Source: QZKY01 sp942492925 (GTDB taxonomy: Bacteria; Pseudomonadota; Gammaproteobacteria; Burkholderiales; Burkholderiaceae_D). From it: a stretch of DNA of 64,000 nucleotides. Shown here in pieces: positions 25,065 to 33,657 of this stretch. How positions within the stretch are numbered: position 1 is the first letter of the stretch; the number at the start of each line of letters is the position of its first letter. The notes under the pieces are model-generated. The model had not been told where the DNA came from and ran no database searches. It saw only the letters and a program-made list of their open reading frames with translations. Location of the stretch: contig OW818641.1 in assembly GCA_942492925.1 (NCBI GenBank), forward strand, positions 1,302,001 through 1,366,000, written 5' to 3'. The position numbers were made by a program, and so were the translations under genes.

Positions 25065-26822
25065 ATGAAGGTTCTAACACCGGAAGTCAAGCGGCTTTTT
25101 TCCATGCACCGTCCTTACGTGGGACGCATGATGGTGGCGTTTTTTGCCATGATTGTGGCTGCGGCAACCGAGCCCGTTGCGCCGGTGCTTCTTCAGCAGT
25201 TGCTGGATCGCGGTTTTGTCGGCAATCCGGATTTTCCGCTTTGGTGGGTGCCAGTCATCGCGATTGGCCTGATGGTAGTACGCGGTGCCGCAATTTACCT
25301 GAGCACGTACATGATGGCGTGGACGACGACGAATATCTTGAACGAATTGCGTCGTCAAATGTTCGAGCGTTTGTTGAATGTGCCTGCGGGTTATTTCGGT
25401 AATACATCAGTCGGTCAGGTCATTAACTCGATCATGTTCGAAGTGCAGCAGATTACTGGGATGGTCACGAACGTTTTCACCTCCATCGTGCGTTCCTCAC
25501 TAACCTTGCTTGGTTTGCTGGCGTGGCTGTTTTATCTGAACTGGATGCTGTCCCTGGTTACTTTGATCCTGATCCCGATACTTGCGCTGGTTGTTCGGGC
25601 GATTGGTGGTCGTCTGAAACGCTTGAATCAGGAGACGCTGGCAATCAACGCAGAATTGACGCAGGCGGTGGAAGAATCTACCCGCGCGCATCTGGTCATC
25701 AAGATTTTTGGTGGGCACGTTTACGAAAGCGGTCGCTTCAAACAAAAAGCCGACAACTTGCGCCGCTTCAGCATGCGCACGGTGCGTACCTTTGCTTCGA
25801 CCATGCCAGTGACGCAAATCCTCACGGCGTGCGCGATTTCGGTCGTTGTCGTGGTTGCCTTGATTCAGTCAGGCAGAGGAGAAATGACGGTAGGCGGTTT
25901 CGTCTCGTTCATTACCGCGATGCTGATGTTGCTGACACCACTGAAGCAACTAGCCGAAGTCAATGGCCCGCTGCAACGCGGTCTGGCGGCAGCCGAATCC
26001 GTCTTTACTCTGATTGATGCGCCGGTTGAACGAACGGGCGGCAAGGTGCTGGATAAACGTGCAGAGGGGGGCGTTGAATTTGTCGACGTGACCTTCTCCT
26101 ATCCGGGGCAGCAACAGCCTGCTTTGCAAGGGATCAATCTGAAAGTGGCACCTGGCGAGACGATCGCTTTTGTGGGCATGTCTGGTGGGGGCAAGACCAC
26201 GATGGTGAATGTGCTTCCCGATTTCTATACACCAACCCAAGGAAAAATCTTGCTGGATGGTCAGCCAATTCAGGAAATTTCGCTCACCAGTTTGCGCCAA
26301 CAAATTGCGATGGTGAGTCAGCATGTGGTGCTCTTTGATGATACGGTAACAGCGAACATTGCTTACGGAGATCCTAAGCCTGACTTGATGCGCGTAAAAG
26401 CCGCAGCACAAGCCGCTTATCTGGAAGAGGTCATTGATGCTTTACCAGAAGGTTACGACGCGCAGATCGGCGACAACGGTTCGCGTCTTTCGGGCGGACA
26501 GCGCCAGCGTTTGGCAATCGCCCGCGCGATTTACAAAGATGCGCCGGTTCTGATTCTGGATGAGGCTACGTCGGCATTGGACAGTGAATCCGAACGCATG
26601 GTACAGGCGGCACTGGACCGACTAATGCAAGGCAGAACGACTTTTGTGATCGCACATCGTCTTTCCACTATCGAGCGTGCCAGCCGGATTGTGGTGCTGG
26701 CGGAGGGCAAGATTCGTGAAATAGGTACGCATGATGAATTGCTGCAACGCAAAGGGATGTATTCGAATCTGTACCACATGCAGTTTGCGTCTGAGGTGGC
26801 TGCCGCTTCTGAGCAGACATAG
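25065..26822 (+). CDS. msbA: Lipid A export ABC transporter MsbA
   Basis: A 585-aa half-transporter with six membrane helices in the first 310 residues and a C-terminal ABC domain. Walker A is GMSGGGKTT (the middle Ser of the usual GxSGSGKST is Gly here), the Q loop is MVSQHVVLFDD, the signature LSGGQRQRLAIARA, Walker B VLILDEATSALDSE and the switch His is in IAHRLST. MsbA flips lipid A-core across the inner membrane. It opens a plus-strand set of LPS and surface-glycan genes; the sialyltransferase-like gene follows 15 bp later. A palindrome sits just upstream. Confidence 0.93.
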   Translation: MKVLTPEVKRLFSMHRPYVGRMMVAFFAMIVAAATEPVAPVLLQQLLDRGFVGNPDFPLWWVPVIAIGLMVVRGAAIYLSTYMMAWTTTNILNELRRQMFERLLNVPAGYFGNTSVGQVINSIMFEVQQITGMVTNVFTSIVRSSLTLLGLLAWLFYLNWMLSLVTLILIPILALVVRAIGGRLKRLNQETLAINAELTQAVEESTRAHLVIKIFGGHVYESGRFKQKADNLRRFSMRTVRTFASTMPVTQILTACAISVVVVVALIQSGRGEMTVGGFVSFITAMLMLLTPLKQLAEVNGPLQRGLAAAESVFTLIDAPVERTGGKVLDKRAEGGVEFVDVTFSYPGQQQPALQGINLKVAPGETIAFVGMSGGGKTTMVNVLPDFYTPTQGKILLDGQPIQEISLTSLRQQIAMVSQHVVLFDDTVTANIAYGDPKPDLMRVKAAAQAAYLEEVIDALPEGYDAQIGDNGSRLSGGQRQRLAIARAIYKDAPVLILDEATSALDSESERMVQAALDRLMQGRTTFVIAHRLSTIERASRIVVLAEGKIREIGTHDELLQRKGMYSNLYHMQFASEVAAASEQT

Positions 26823-26837
26823 TGAATTGCGATAGAC

Positions 26838-27881
26838 ATGAAAGCCTCACGCGTATCCCTCTACTTTGTTGCATCGCCTTTGCAGTATCTGGCAGCCAGA
26901 CGCATTGCGGAAGACATTGAGCAGAACATTGAGAAAAATACGCGCCACGTGCTGGTGTGGTATCAGCCGGGGATGACGCCGGTGGTGAAGGCTGAAGAGT
27001 GGGATGCTTCTTTGTATATGCCGTGGCCACGAAAAAATCCGTTGCCAGGCCCTTTTGGCGTGTCCAAACGGCTGGTTGAGAATCTTCATATGGTTGCGGA
27101 TCTGATCGGCCAGTGCGACACCCTGATTATTCACAGTGCCGTATTCGATACGGAAGCGATCAATTATTTTTTGCGCGCCTTACCGGGGCTGTGCGGCGCT
27201 TCCTACATGCGTGCGCGCATTTTGCCGGACGGCCTGATCAGTATTCGTCGCTACCCTCTATCCGTCGCAAAATCGGCGTTCCAGTATTTCCGAAAGTTCC
27301 GCAAACTATATTCTCGCGAGTTGGATTACTGGTGTTTTACCGGCGACCGCATTGGCTCCGATGCTCCGTTTTGTGATCGGATTTATGTGCTGACGGGGTT
27401 GCCTCACGAATACCAGCCAGACAAGGTGCATGTGCTTCCGCCGCTTGTGCGGCGAGATGAAACACAGAAGAGCCCATCTGAATTACGCAGAGCGTTAGTC
27501 ATTGGCCAGCCCTTGGAAGGTGCTGGCTTGATGAAGGCTTCGGACCGAGATCGTGTCGCCAAAGAGATCCATGACTGGTTGCTTGCCAAAGATATTCAGC
27601 AAATCGATTACAAAGGGCATCCCAAGGATCCGAATCTGGAATTGAACGAGCCTGATTACCATGTGGTGAAAACCGATCAGCCGCTTGAAATATACCTAGC
27701 AGAAAACGCATACAGTGCTGTGGTTGGCGTTCGTTCTTCGGCACTTGTCTTTGCGCGTCAGATTTACGATGCGCAAACCGATGTGGTGGCGTTTGGGTGG
27801 GATATGATAATTTTTAAGTCGGAGCAGGAAAGAAATGATATGCGCCAGGCATTTGCGCAATTAAATGTGGTTGTTAAATGA
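26838..27881 (+). CDS. Sialyl-/polysialyltransferase-like glycosyltransferase
   Basis: A 347-aa cytoplasmic-type protein without signal peptide or membrane segments. Three short patterns match those described for bacterial GT-B sialyltransferases: an acidic-acidic/x-Gly site (ILPDGL, PDG at 130-132), the HP motif (YKGHPKD, His261-Pro262) and the serine pair near the C-terminus (VGVRSSALVFA, Ser300-301). The N-terminus YFVASPLQYLAA resembles the start of polysialyltransferase-family proteins. Donor and acceptor are unknown. No CMP-sialic acid synthesis gene (neuA/B/C) is in the window. It lies 15 bp after msbA, so co-transcription is likely. Confidence 0.62.
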   Translation: MKASRVSLYFVASPLQYLAARRIAEDIEQNIEKNTRHVLVWYQPGMTPVVKAEEWDASLYMPWPRKNPLPGPFGVSKRLVENLHMVADLIGQCDTLIIHSAVFDTEAINYFLRALPGLCGASYMRARILPDGLISIRRYPLSVAKSAFQYFRKFRKLYSRELDYWCFTGDRIGSDAPFCDRIYVLTGLPHEYQPDKVHVLPPLVRRDETQKSPSELRRALVIGQPLEGAGLMKASDRDRVAKEIHDWLLAKDIQQIDYKGHPKDPNLELNEPDYHVVKTDQPLEIYLAENAYSAVVGVRSSALVFARQIYDAQTDVVAFGWDMIIFKSEQERNDMRQAFAQLNVVVK

Positions 27882-27929
27882 TTTTTTTGAATAACTAGCG
27901 ACATCACCTAATTTAATATTTCTTTGCAT

Positions 27930-29132
27930 ATGAATTTCATCAAACAAAGATTTCCATTTGGTCTGGCGAAAATCTGGATTTTTTGCGCTGTGTGCTTTGT
28001 CCTGCCAATGAACGCGAGTTACATATATACCCTGACGGCTTTGCTTTTGATTTTGTGGATTGCTGAGGGGAATTTGCGTGAAAAATTGAGGGTCATTCTT
28101 GCATCTAGGCTGTGTTTGGCGTGTGTCGCCTACTTTTTTGTTTATCTTCTCGCGATGTTGTGGACAGAAGATGTTCAGGCAGGGTGGCGCATGGTGGGGC
28201 GCCAGATTCCATTTTTACTTTTTCCTGTTTACTGGAGTAGTGCAGAGCCTGAATATAAGGAGCGCTATATCACAGCGTTCATCGTAGGCCTTTGTTTATG
28301 CGCATTGTTTGCGCATTACAATTATGTTCAAATGAATTTTTTCTCGAGCTGGCCAAAAGGTGTGCGCGTTCATAAGGGACACGGAGATACTGCCCCTTTT
28401 GTTGATTGGATTATGTATTCACCGATACTTGCCCTTGCAGTTTACTTTAGCCTTCGACGAACACTTTTTTCTGTGCAGAGATCGCTACAAGTTGGTTGGG
28501 CACTTGTCACGGGTCTTTTATTGTCTAATCTTTCTTTTTCTGGCGGGCGTGCTGGCATAGTTATGTTTGTCGCGCTTTTGATGGCGCTTATTTTTGAACG
28601 CATAACTGCACGTCGCAAAGCATTGCTTGCTTGTTTAGCGTTAATCCCACTTGCGTTCATTTTTTTTTACTATGCCGCAAGTCCGTTTGCGGATCGTATT
28701 GACCGAGGGGTTACAGATATTCGCACGTTTGAGCAGGACCCTAATACGTCGGTCGGTCAGAGACTGGTTTACTGGACAACAAGCTTTAAGTTGTTTATGC
28801 AAAACCCGGTGTTAGGTGTCGGAAGCGGGGATTTTGCGACGGAGTACGCTAAGATAAAGTCGCCACGCTGGGCGATGATTAAAGACATCCATAATCCTCA
28901 TAATCAATTCTTAATGACAGGAACAACCACAGGATTGCTTGGGCTCTCAGTACTCCTCTCTATTTTTTATTTTGCATCTCTTGGTGATTTTCGAACAAAA
29001 ACCATTTTGTTTGGCTACGCGATTCTCTGTATTTTTGAAAGTTATTTATGGCGATCCAACACTTCATTAACATTCTTTGTGATTCTGGCGGCACATGTAA
29101 AAAACAAAGGGAAGGATGCAAGCAACCTATAG
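27930..29132 (+). CDS. O-antigen ligase/polymerase-type membrane protein
   Basis: A 400-aa polytopic membrane protein with about ten to twelve hydrophobic segments. The Wzy_C/WaaL-type region is around residues 205-310 (LLSNLSFSGGRAGIVMFVALLM; the motif NPVLGVGSGDFATEY; then DIHNPHNQFLMTGTTTGLLGL with the HxxH-like NPHNQ). This family includes WaaL ligases, which attach O-antigen to lipid A-core in the periplasm, and Wzy polymerases; sequence alone does not separate them. The ATG at 27930 is chosen over TTG two codons earlier. Its DNA is visibly AT-richer than msbA. Confidence 0.82.
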   Translation: MNFIKQRFPFGLAKIWIFCAVCFVLPMNASYIYTLTALLLILWIAEGNLREKLRVILASRLCLACVAYFFVYLLAMLWTEDVQAGWRMVGRQIPFLLFPVYWSSAEPEYKERYITAFIVGLCLCALFAHYNYVQMNFFSSWPKGVRVHKGHGDTAPFVDWIMYSPILALAVYFSLRRTLFSVQRSLQVGWALVTGLLLSNLSFSGGRAGIVMFVALLMALIFERITARRKALLACLALIPLAFIFFYYAASPFADRIDRGVTDIRTFEQDPNTSVGQRLVYWTTSFKLFMQNPVLGVGSGDFATEYAKIKSPRWAMIKDIHNPHNQFLMTGTTTGLLGLSVLLSIFYFASLGDFRTKTILFGYAILCIFESYLWRSNTSLTFFVILAAHVKNKGKDASNL

Positions 29133-29192
29133 CACTCATTTTCGATGCCAGTATTATGATTTTTTATTTTTTGCCGATAAACGGGTGAACAT

Positions 29193-30542
29193 ATGAAGTT
29201 GACGATTTTTGGGACAGGCTATGTTGGTCTGGTAACGGGCGCGTGCTTGGCAGATGTTGGGCATCAGGTGATATGCGTTGATGTCGACGCTGGCAAGATC
29301 AAGAAGCTGAAGCAGGGTGTTGTCCCGATTTATGAGCCAGGTCTCGATAAGGTCGTTCGTGACAATTCGGTGAAAGGCACGCTGAATTTCACCACTTCTG
29401 CAAAAGAGGGCGTTGAGTTTGGCGAGGTGATTTTTATTGCTGTTGGCACCCCCCCTGATGAAAATGGGTCAGCGGATTTGCAATACGTGCTGGCGGTGGC
29501 CGACACCATCGGTCAATATATGCCCGACCGTCGGATTGTCGTCAACAAATCTACGGTGCCCGTTGGCACTGCAGACAAGGTATGTGCGACGATTCAAGCT
29601 GCTCTGGCAAAAAGAAAAGCGCAAATCAGTTTTGACGTTTTGTCGAATCCGGAATTTTTAAAAGAGGGCGCAGCGATTGAGGACTTCATGCGTCCGGATC
29701 GCATTGTCATTGGGACGGATAGCAAGGAAGCCGAAAGGACCATGCGGGAACTCTATGCCCCATTCAACCGCAACCATGACCGGATGATCTTCATGGACAT
29801 CCGTTCGGCTGAGCTGACCAAATATGCGGCTAACGCCATGCTGGCGACCAAGATCAGTTTTATGAATGAAATTGCCAATATTGCCGAACGTGTCGGGGCA
29901 GATATCGAGCAGGTGCGTGGCGGGATTGGTTCCGATCCGCGCATTGGCTATCATTTCATTTATGCTGGTTGCGGTTACGGTGGTTCATGTTTTCCGAAGG
30001 ATGTGCAAGCACTTGCAAAAATAGCGCAAGAAGTTGGCTATCAACCAGCATTACTCAGCGGCGTTGAACACGTTAACGAGCGACAAAAACAAAAGCTATT
30101 CGACCTCATTGTGAACTACTTTGGTGGCGAAGCGAACCTGAAGGGGAAAACTTTTGCCTTATGGGGATTGGCGTTTAAACCGAATACGGATGATATGCGC
30201 GAAGCCCCCAGTCGTGTCGTGATGGAATTGCTTTGGAAAGCCGGAGCAAAGGTGCAGGCTTATGATCCGGTTGCCATGGAGGAGACGCAGCGTATTTATG
30301 GCGCACGCGATGATTTGATGTTGATGGGTACCAAAGAAGCCGTTCTTCAGAATGCAGACGCACTCATTATTTGTACTGAGTGGAAAGCGTTCAAGATACC
30401 GGATTTTGGAGCATTAGGTAAATTGCGCAACAAAGTCATTTTTGATGGACGGAATATTTACGATCCTCAAAAAATGAAAGAAAAGGGGTGGGAGTATTAC
30501 GGGATCGGTAGAGGGGAATCATGCATGATAGATGGTAGGTAG
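29193..30542 (+). CDS. ugd: UDP-glucose 6-dehydrogenase
   Basis: A 449-aa enzyme that oxidises UDP-glucose to UDP-glucuronate with NAD. The N-terminal Rossmann motif is FGTGYVGLVTGACLADVGH (6-24), the central segment has NPEFLKEGAAIEDFMRPDRIV (152-172) and YAANAMLATKISFMNEIAN, and the catalytic Cys is Cys266 in GGSCFPKD. The C-terminal UDP-binding domain contains LWGLAFKPNTDDMREAPS. UDP-glucuronate feeds surface polysaccharides, matching the glycan genes around it. The stop is 42 bp before galE. Confidence 0.95.
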   Translation: MKLTIFGTGYVGLVTGACLADVGHQVICVDVDAGKIKKLKQGVVPIYEPGLDKVVRDNSVKGTLNFTTSAKEGVEFGEVIFIAVGTPPDENGSADLQYVLAVADTIGQYMPDRRIVVNKSTVPVGTADKVCATIQAALAKRKAQISFDVLSNPEFLKEGAAIEDFMRPDRIVIGTDSKEAERTMRELYAPFNRNHDRMIFMDIRSAELTKYAANAMLATKISFMNEIANIAERVGADIEQVRGGIGSDPRIGYHFIYAGCGYGGSCFPKDVQALAKIAQEVGYQPALLSGVEHVNERQKQKLFDLIVNYFGGEANLKGKTFALWGLAFKPNTDDMREAPSRVVMELLWKAGAKVQAYDPVAMEETQRIYGARDDLMLMGTKEAVLQNADALIICTEWKAFKIPDFGALGKLRNKVIFDGRNIYDPQKMKEKGWEYYGIGRGESCMIDGR

Positions 30543-30584
30543 ATGTTAGCTTAGATGCGTCTTATTTTTTATTAGTTAGAAAGG

Positions 30585-31586
30585 ATGTACGTGAATTCTT
30601 CAGTTGTACTGGTCGTCGGTGGCGCAGGATATATTGGCTCCCATATGGTCAAAATGCTGCGCACTTCGGGTTATGTGCCGGTTGTTCTTGACGATCTCAG
30701 TAACGGTCACCGTGAAGCTGTACAAGGGGCTGAATTAATCGTTGGCGACATAGGCGACACAGTTTTGGTTGATCGAGTCATTTCTTCCTACAAACCTTTT
30801 GCTGTTATGCATTTTGCAGGGTTTATCGAAGTTGGAGAATCAGTAAGAGATCCAGGTAAATATTATCGGAACAATGTCATGGGCACCCAGTTGCTGCTTG
30901 AACGTATGCGTGCTCATGGCGTTAATAAGTTTGTTTTTTCATCCACAGCTGCTATTTATGGCAATCCCGAATATGTTCCCATTGATGAGGCGCATCCAAA
31001 ACAGCCAATCAATCCATATGGCCGTAGCAAGCTGATGGTCGAACAAATTCTGATGGATTATGATCGTGCGTATGATCTCAAGTCTTTCTGCTTTCGCTAC
31101 TTTAATGCAGCTGGTGCGGATCCCAGTGGTGAATTGGGAGAGTCTCATAACCCAGAAACGCACTTGATTCCTATTATTCTTCAGGTTGCATCAGGACGAC
31201 GCAAAAATTTTACTATTTTTGGGGATGATTACCCCACGGCTGATGGCACTTGCATTCGTGATTATGTTCACGTTGATGATTTATGTTCTGCACATCTTGC
31301 TGCGTTGCGTCGTCTGCAGGCTGGCGCGGCTAGCGCAAGCTATAACTTGGGAAATGGCAATGGTTTTTCCATACTTCAGGTTATTGAATCTGTTAAACGA
31401 GTTACTGGTCGTGTGATTACCTCGGAAATTGGCCCGCGTCGCCTAGGCGACCCACCTTCACTTGTGGCAGATTCGCGCAAGGCAAAAAATGAATTGGGAT
31501 GGTCACCACAGTATCAATCTTTAGATACCATCATTTCACATGCTTGGGGTTGGGAATTGAAAAGATTGAATGCGCGGCAGGCCTAA
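30585..31586 (+). CDS. galE: UDP-glucose 4-epimerase
   Basis: A 333-aa extended SDR that interconverts UDP-glucose and UDP-galactose. NAD motif GGAGYIGSH (12-20), SSTAAIYG (119-126) and the catalytic Tyr145/Lys149 in NPYGRSK are present, as is the C-terminal substrate segment TAPRRLGD-like GPRRLGDPPSLVADS. Two starts are possible. The ATG at 30585 directly abuts the AAGG; the GTG at 30591 has AAGGA with normal spacing and gives MNSSVVLVVGG. Paired with ugd, it supplies nucleotide sugars for the neighbouring glycosyltransferases. Confidence 0.93.
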   Translation: MYVNSSVVLVVGGAGYIGSHMVKMLRTSGYVPVVLDDLSNGHREAVQGAELIVGDIGDTVLVDRVISSYKPFAVMHFAGFIEVGESVRDPGKYYRNNVMGTQLLLERMRAHGVNKFVFSSTAAIYGNPEYVPIDEAHPKQPINPYGRSKLMVEQILMDYDRAYDLKSFCFRYFNAAGADPSGELGESHNPETHLIPIILQVASGRRKNFTIFGDDYPTADGTCIRDYVHVDDLCSAHLAALRRLQAGAASASYNLGNGNGFSILQVIESVKRVTGRVITSEIGPRRLGDPPSLVADSRKAKNELGWSPQYQSLDTIISHAWGWELKRLNARQA

Positions 31587-31664
31587 ATTACGTATTCCGT
31601 TATTCTTAAGTGAGATGACATTTTTGCTAATGCATAAAGCACATTCATTATTAATGGGAGTTTC

Positions 31665-32615
31665 ATGACAAAAGCTTTTCATATTGCATTTGGAGTTGAT
31701 AATAATTACGCTCGCCCGATGGGGGTTACTATTACATCGATTCTTGAGAACAACCCAAACATGAATTTTGTTTTTCATGCTTTTACGCATGATATTTCAT
31801 CAGAAAATATTGAACGACTAGAAGCCCTTGAAAAGAAATATCAAACTAAGATTCAAATTCATCAGGTTGATCCGTCCATTTTTCAAGAATTTGGCGACTT
31901 TCCAAAATTCCGACACTATTCAATCGCGACATTTTACCGTTTGTTAATTCCTTCCAGGTTGCAGGATGTTGCTGATCGCGTGCTCTATCTTGACGCAGAT
32001 ATCCTTTGTTTTGGTAATCTGGAATATTTGGCTAATCTGGATTTCGAAAATTACTGTGCAGCAGCTGTGCACGATTCTGAAAAAACTGAGAGAAAGCAAA
32101 TTGCAAACCTTGGCCTTAAACATGGAAGATATTTTAATGCTGGATTTTTATATATCAATATAGCGAAATGGAATGAAAATAACATCTCTCATGAGGTGAT
32201 GGCTTCTTTGTTTGATAAAAATATTGAGTTGGAGTTTTACGATCAAGATGCGCTCAACAAGGCGCTTGATGGGAAGGTGCTTTATATCGAAACGAAGTGG
32301 AACTACCAATATCGGCTAACAACACAATTGAAATCTGGAAAGACAAAATTTGATATTCCAGGGGATTCCGTTTTTATTCATTTTGTTGGCGCAATGAAAC
32401 CCTGGCGAGACTGGAGTCCTCACGAATCAAAAAATATTTTTGATCGTTATCAGGCATCGTCGTCTTGGGAAAACAAGCCTTTTGGTGGGGCAATGCACTA
32501 TAAAGAAATGCATTCTTTGGGAGCGTTTTGCTTTAAAAAAGGGGATGTTTTTGATGGAATAAAATGGTACATGTCTTACCTCAAAAAAAAGTGCCTTCCG
32601 TACTTCACAAGATAA
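31665..32615 (+). CDS. Glycosyltransferase family 8 (LPS core-type)
   Basis: A 316-aa GT-A enzyme. The N-terminus FHIAFGVDNNYARPMGVTITSI is typical of GT8, the metal/nucleotide motif DAD (Asp110-Asp112) sits in RVLYLDADILCFGN, and the later family markers YFNAGFLYINIAKW, YDQDALN and FIHFVGAMKPW are present. Relatives add glucose or galactose to the LPS outer core (WaaI/J/O type). The gene is among the most AT-rich in the window (two sampled 60-base lines have 20 and 23 G+C). It abuts waaC with one base between. Confidence 0.85.
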   Translation: MTKAFHIAFGVDNNYARPMGVTITSILENNPNMNFVFHAFTHDISSENIERLEALEKKYQTKIQIHQVDPSIFQEFGDFPKFRHYSIATFYRLLIPSRLQDVADRVLYLDADILCFGNLEYLANLDFENYCAAAVHDSEKTERKQIANLGLKHGRYFNAGFLYINIAKWNENNISHEVMASLFDKNIELEFYDQDALNKALDGKVLYIETKWNYQYRLTTQLKSGKTKFDIPGDSVFIHFVGAMKPWRDWSPHESKNIFDRYQASSSWENKPFGGAMHYKEMHSLGAFCFKKGDVFDGIKWYMSYLKKKCLPYFTR

Positions 32616-32616
32616 A

Positions 32617-33657
32617 TTGAAAAAGATATTAATCATTCGCGCTTCTGCAATAGGGGATGTCGTGTTCGCCTCTCCTTTGGTGGCAGCTTTGCGTCGTACG
32701 GATCCTGACGCACACATTGCCTGGTTGATTGATCCAGGAATCGAAGCATTGATTCGTTCAGCCCCTTATGTTGACGAATGCATTTCCTGGCCACAGGCTG
32801 AGTGGCGGGCGCTATGGAGAGCGGGCAAGCGGGGCGAAATGCTCAAGCGTATCCTGGCTTTTCGCAGAATTTTACGGGAGCGCCAATTCGACACCGTCAT
32901 TGATTTGCAAGGTTTGCTCAAAAGCGGCCTCCCGGCGTGGATGACGAATGCGCCACGCCGTATCGGTTTGGGGTCACGCGAAGGCAGTCAATGGTTGATG
33001 AGCGAAGTGGTGCCGCGTGGCGGCGAAGCGGCGCGCATTTCATCCGAATACTTGTATCTGGCTCAGCAGCTTGGCTTGAAGACGGATGATTTCATGCCGA
33101 CGCTCCATCTGGATTCTGCGGCAGAATCCAGCGCACTGGAAAAATTGGCCAGTCGTGGCTTGATGCTGGGGCGTTATGCGGTGTTCGCAGCGTTCACGAC
33201 GCGGCCGCAAAAACACTGGTTCATCGATGCCTGGCAAGATTTGGCGCCAATGGTGCAGCAAAAGACGGGACTGGTTCCGGTGTTGCTGGGCGGTCCTGCG
33301 GACAAGGCGGCGGCTGAGCAGATTGCAGCGGGTGCGCCCAACATCGTGAACCTAGTTGGACAAACACGCCTGGATGAAGCGGCGGCCGTGGTGCGTCATG
33401 CCGGTGCACTGATCGGTGTGGATACCGGACTCACACACATGGGTATCGCTTTTTCGGTTCCGACGGTCGCCATTTTTGGATCGACCTGTCCGTATACGGA
33501 TACACAGCGTGCAAATGCAAAAGTCATCTGGCTGGGGTTGCCGTGTTCGCCATGCCGTCGCAAACCAACCTGTGGGGGTGCCTGGACGTGTTTGCGCAAT
33601 ATCACGCCCGAGCGGGTGATGGCGGAACTGGAATCGGTAATGGGACGGTCAGCATGA
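32617..33657 (+). CDS. waaC: Lipopolysaccharide heptosyltransferase I
   Basis: A 346-aa GT9 enzyme that adds the first heptose to Kdo2-lipid A. The N-terminus KKILIIRASAIGDVVFASPLVAALRR and the C-terminal donor site GALIGVDTGLTHMGIAFSVPTVAIFGS are diagnostic. The only start that keeps the conserved N-terminus is TTG at 32617, one base after the upstream stop, with a weak ribosome site; translation probably depends on coupling. GC content rises again from here. The stop overlaps the next gene's start in ATGA. Confidence 0.9.
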   Translation: MKKILIIRASAIGDVVFASPLVAALRRTDPDAHIAWLIDPGIEALIRSAPYVDECISWPQAEWRALWRAGKRGEMLKRILAFRRILRERQFDTVIDLQGLLKSGLPAWMTNAPRRIGLGSREGSQWLMSEVVPRGGEAARISSEYLYLAQQLGLKTDDFMPTLHLDSAAESSALEKLASRGLMLGRYAVFAAFTTRPQKHWFIDAWQDLAPMVQQKTGLVPVLLGGPADKAAAEQIAAGAPNIVNLVGQTRLDEAAAVVRHAGALIGVDTGLTHMGIAFSVPTVAIFGSTCPYTDTQRANAKVIWLGLPCSPCRRKPTCGGAWTCLRNITPERVMAELESVMGRSA

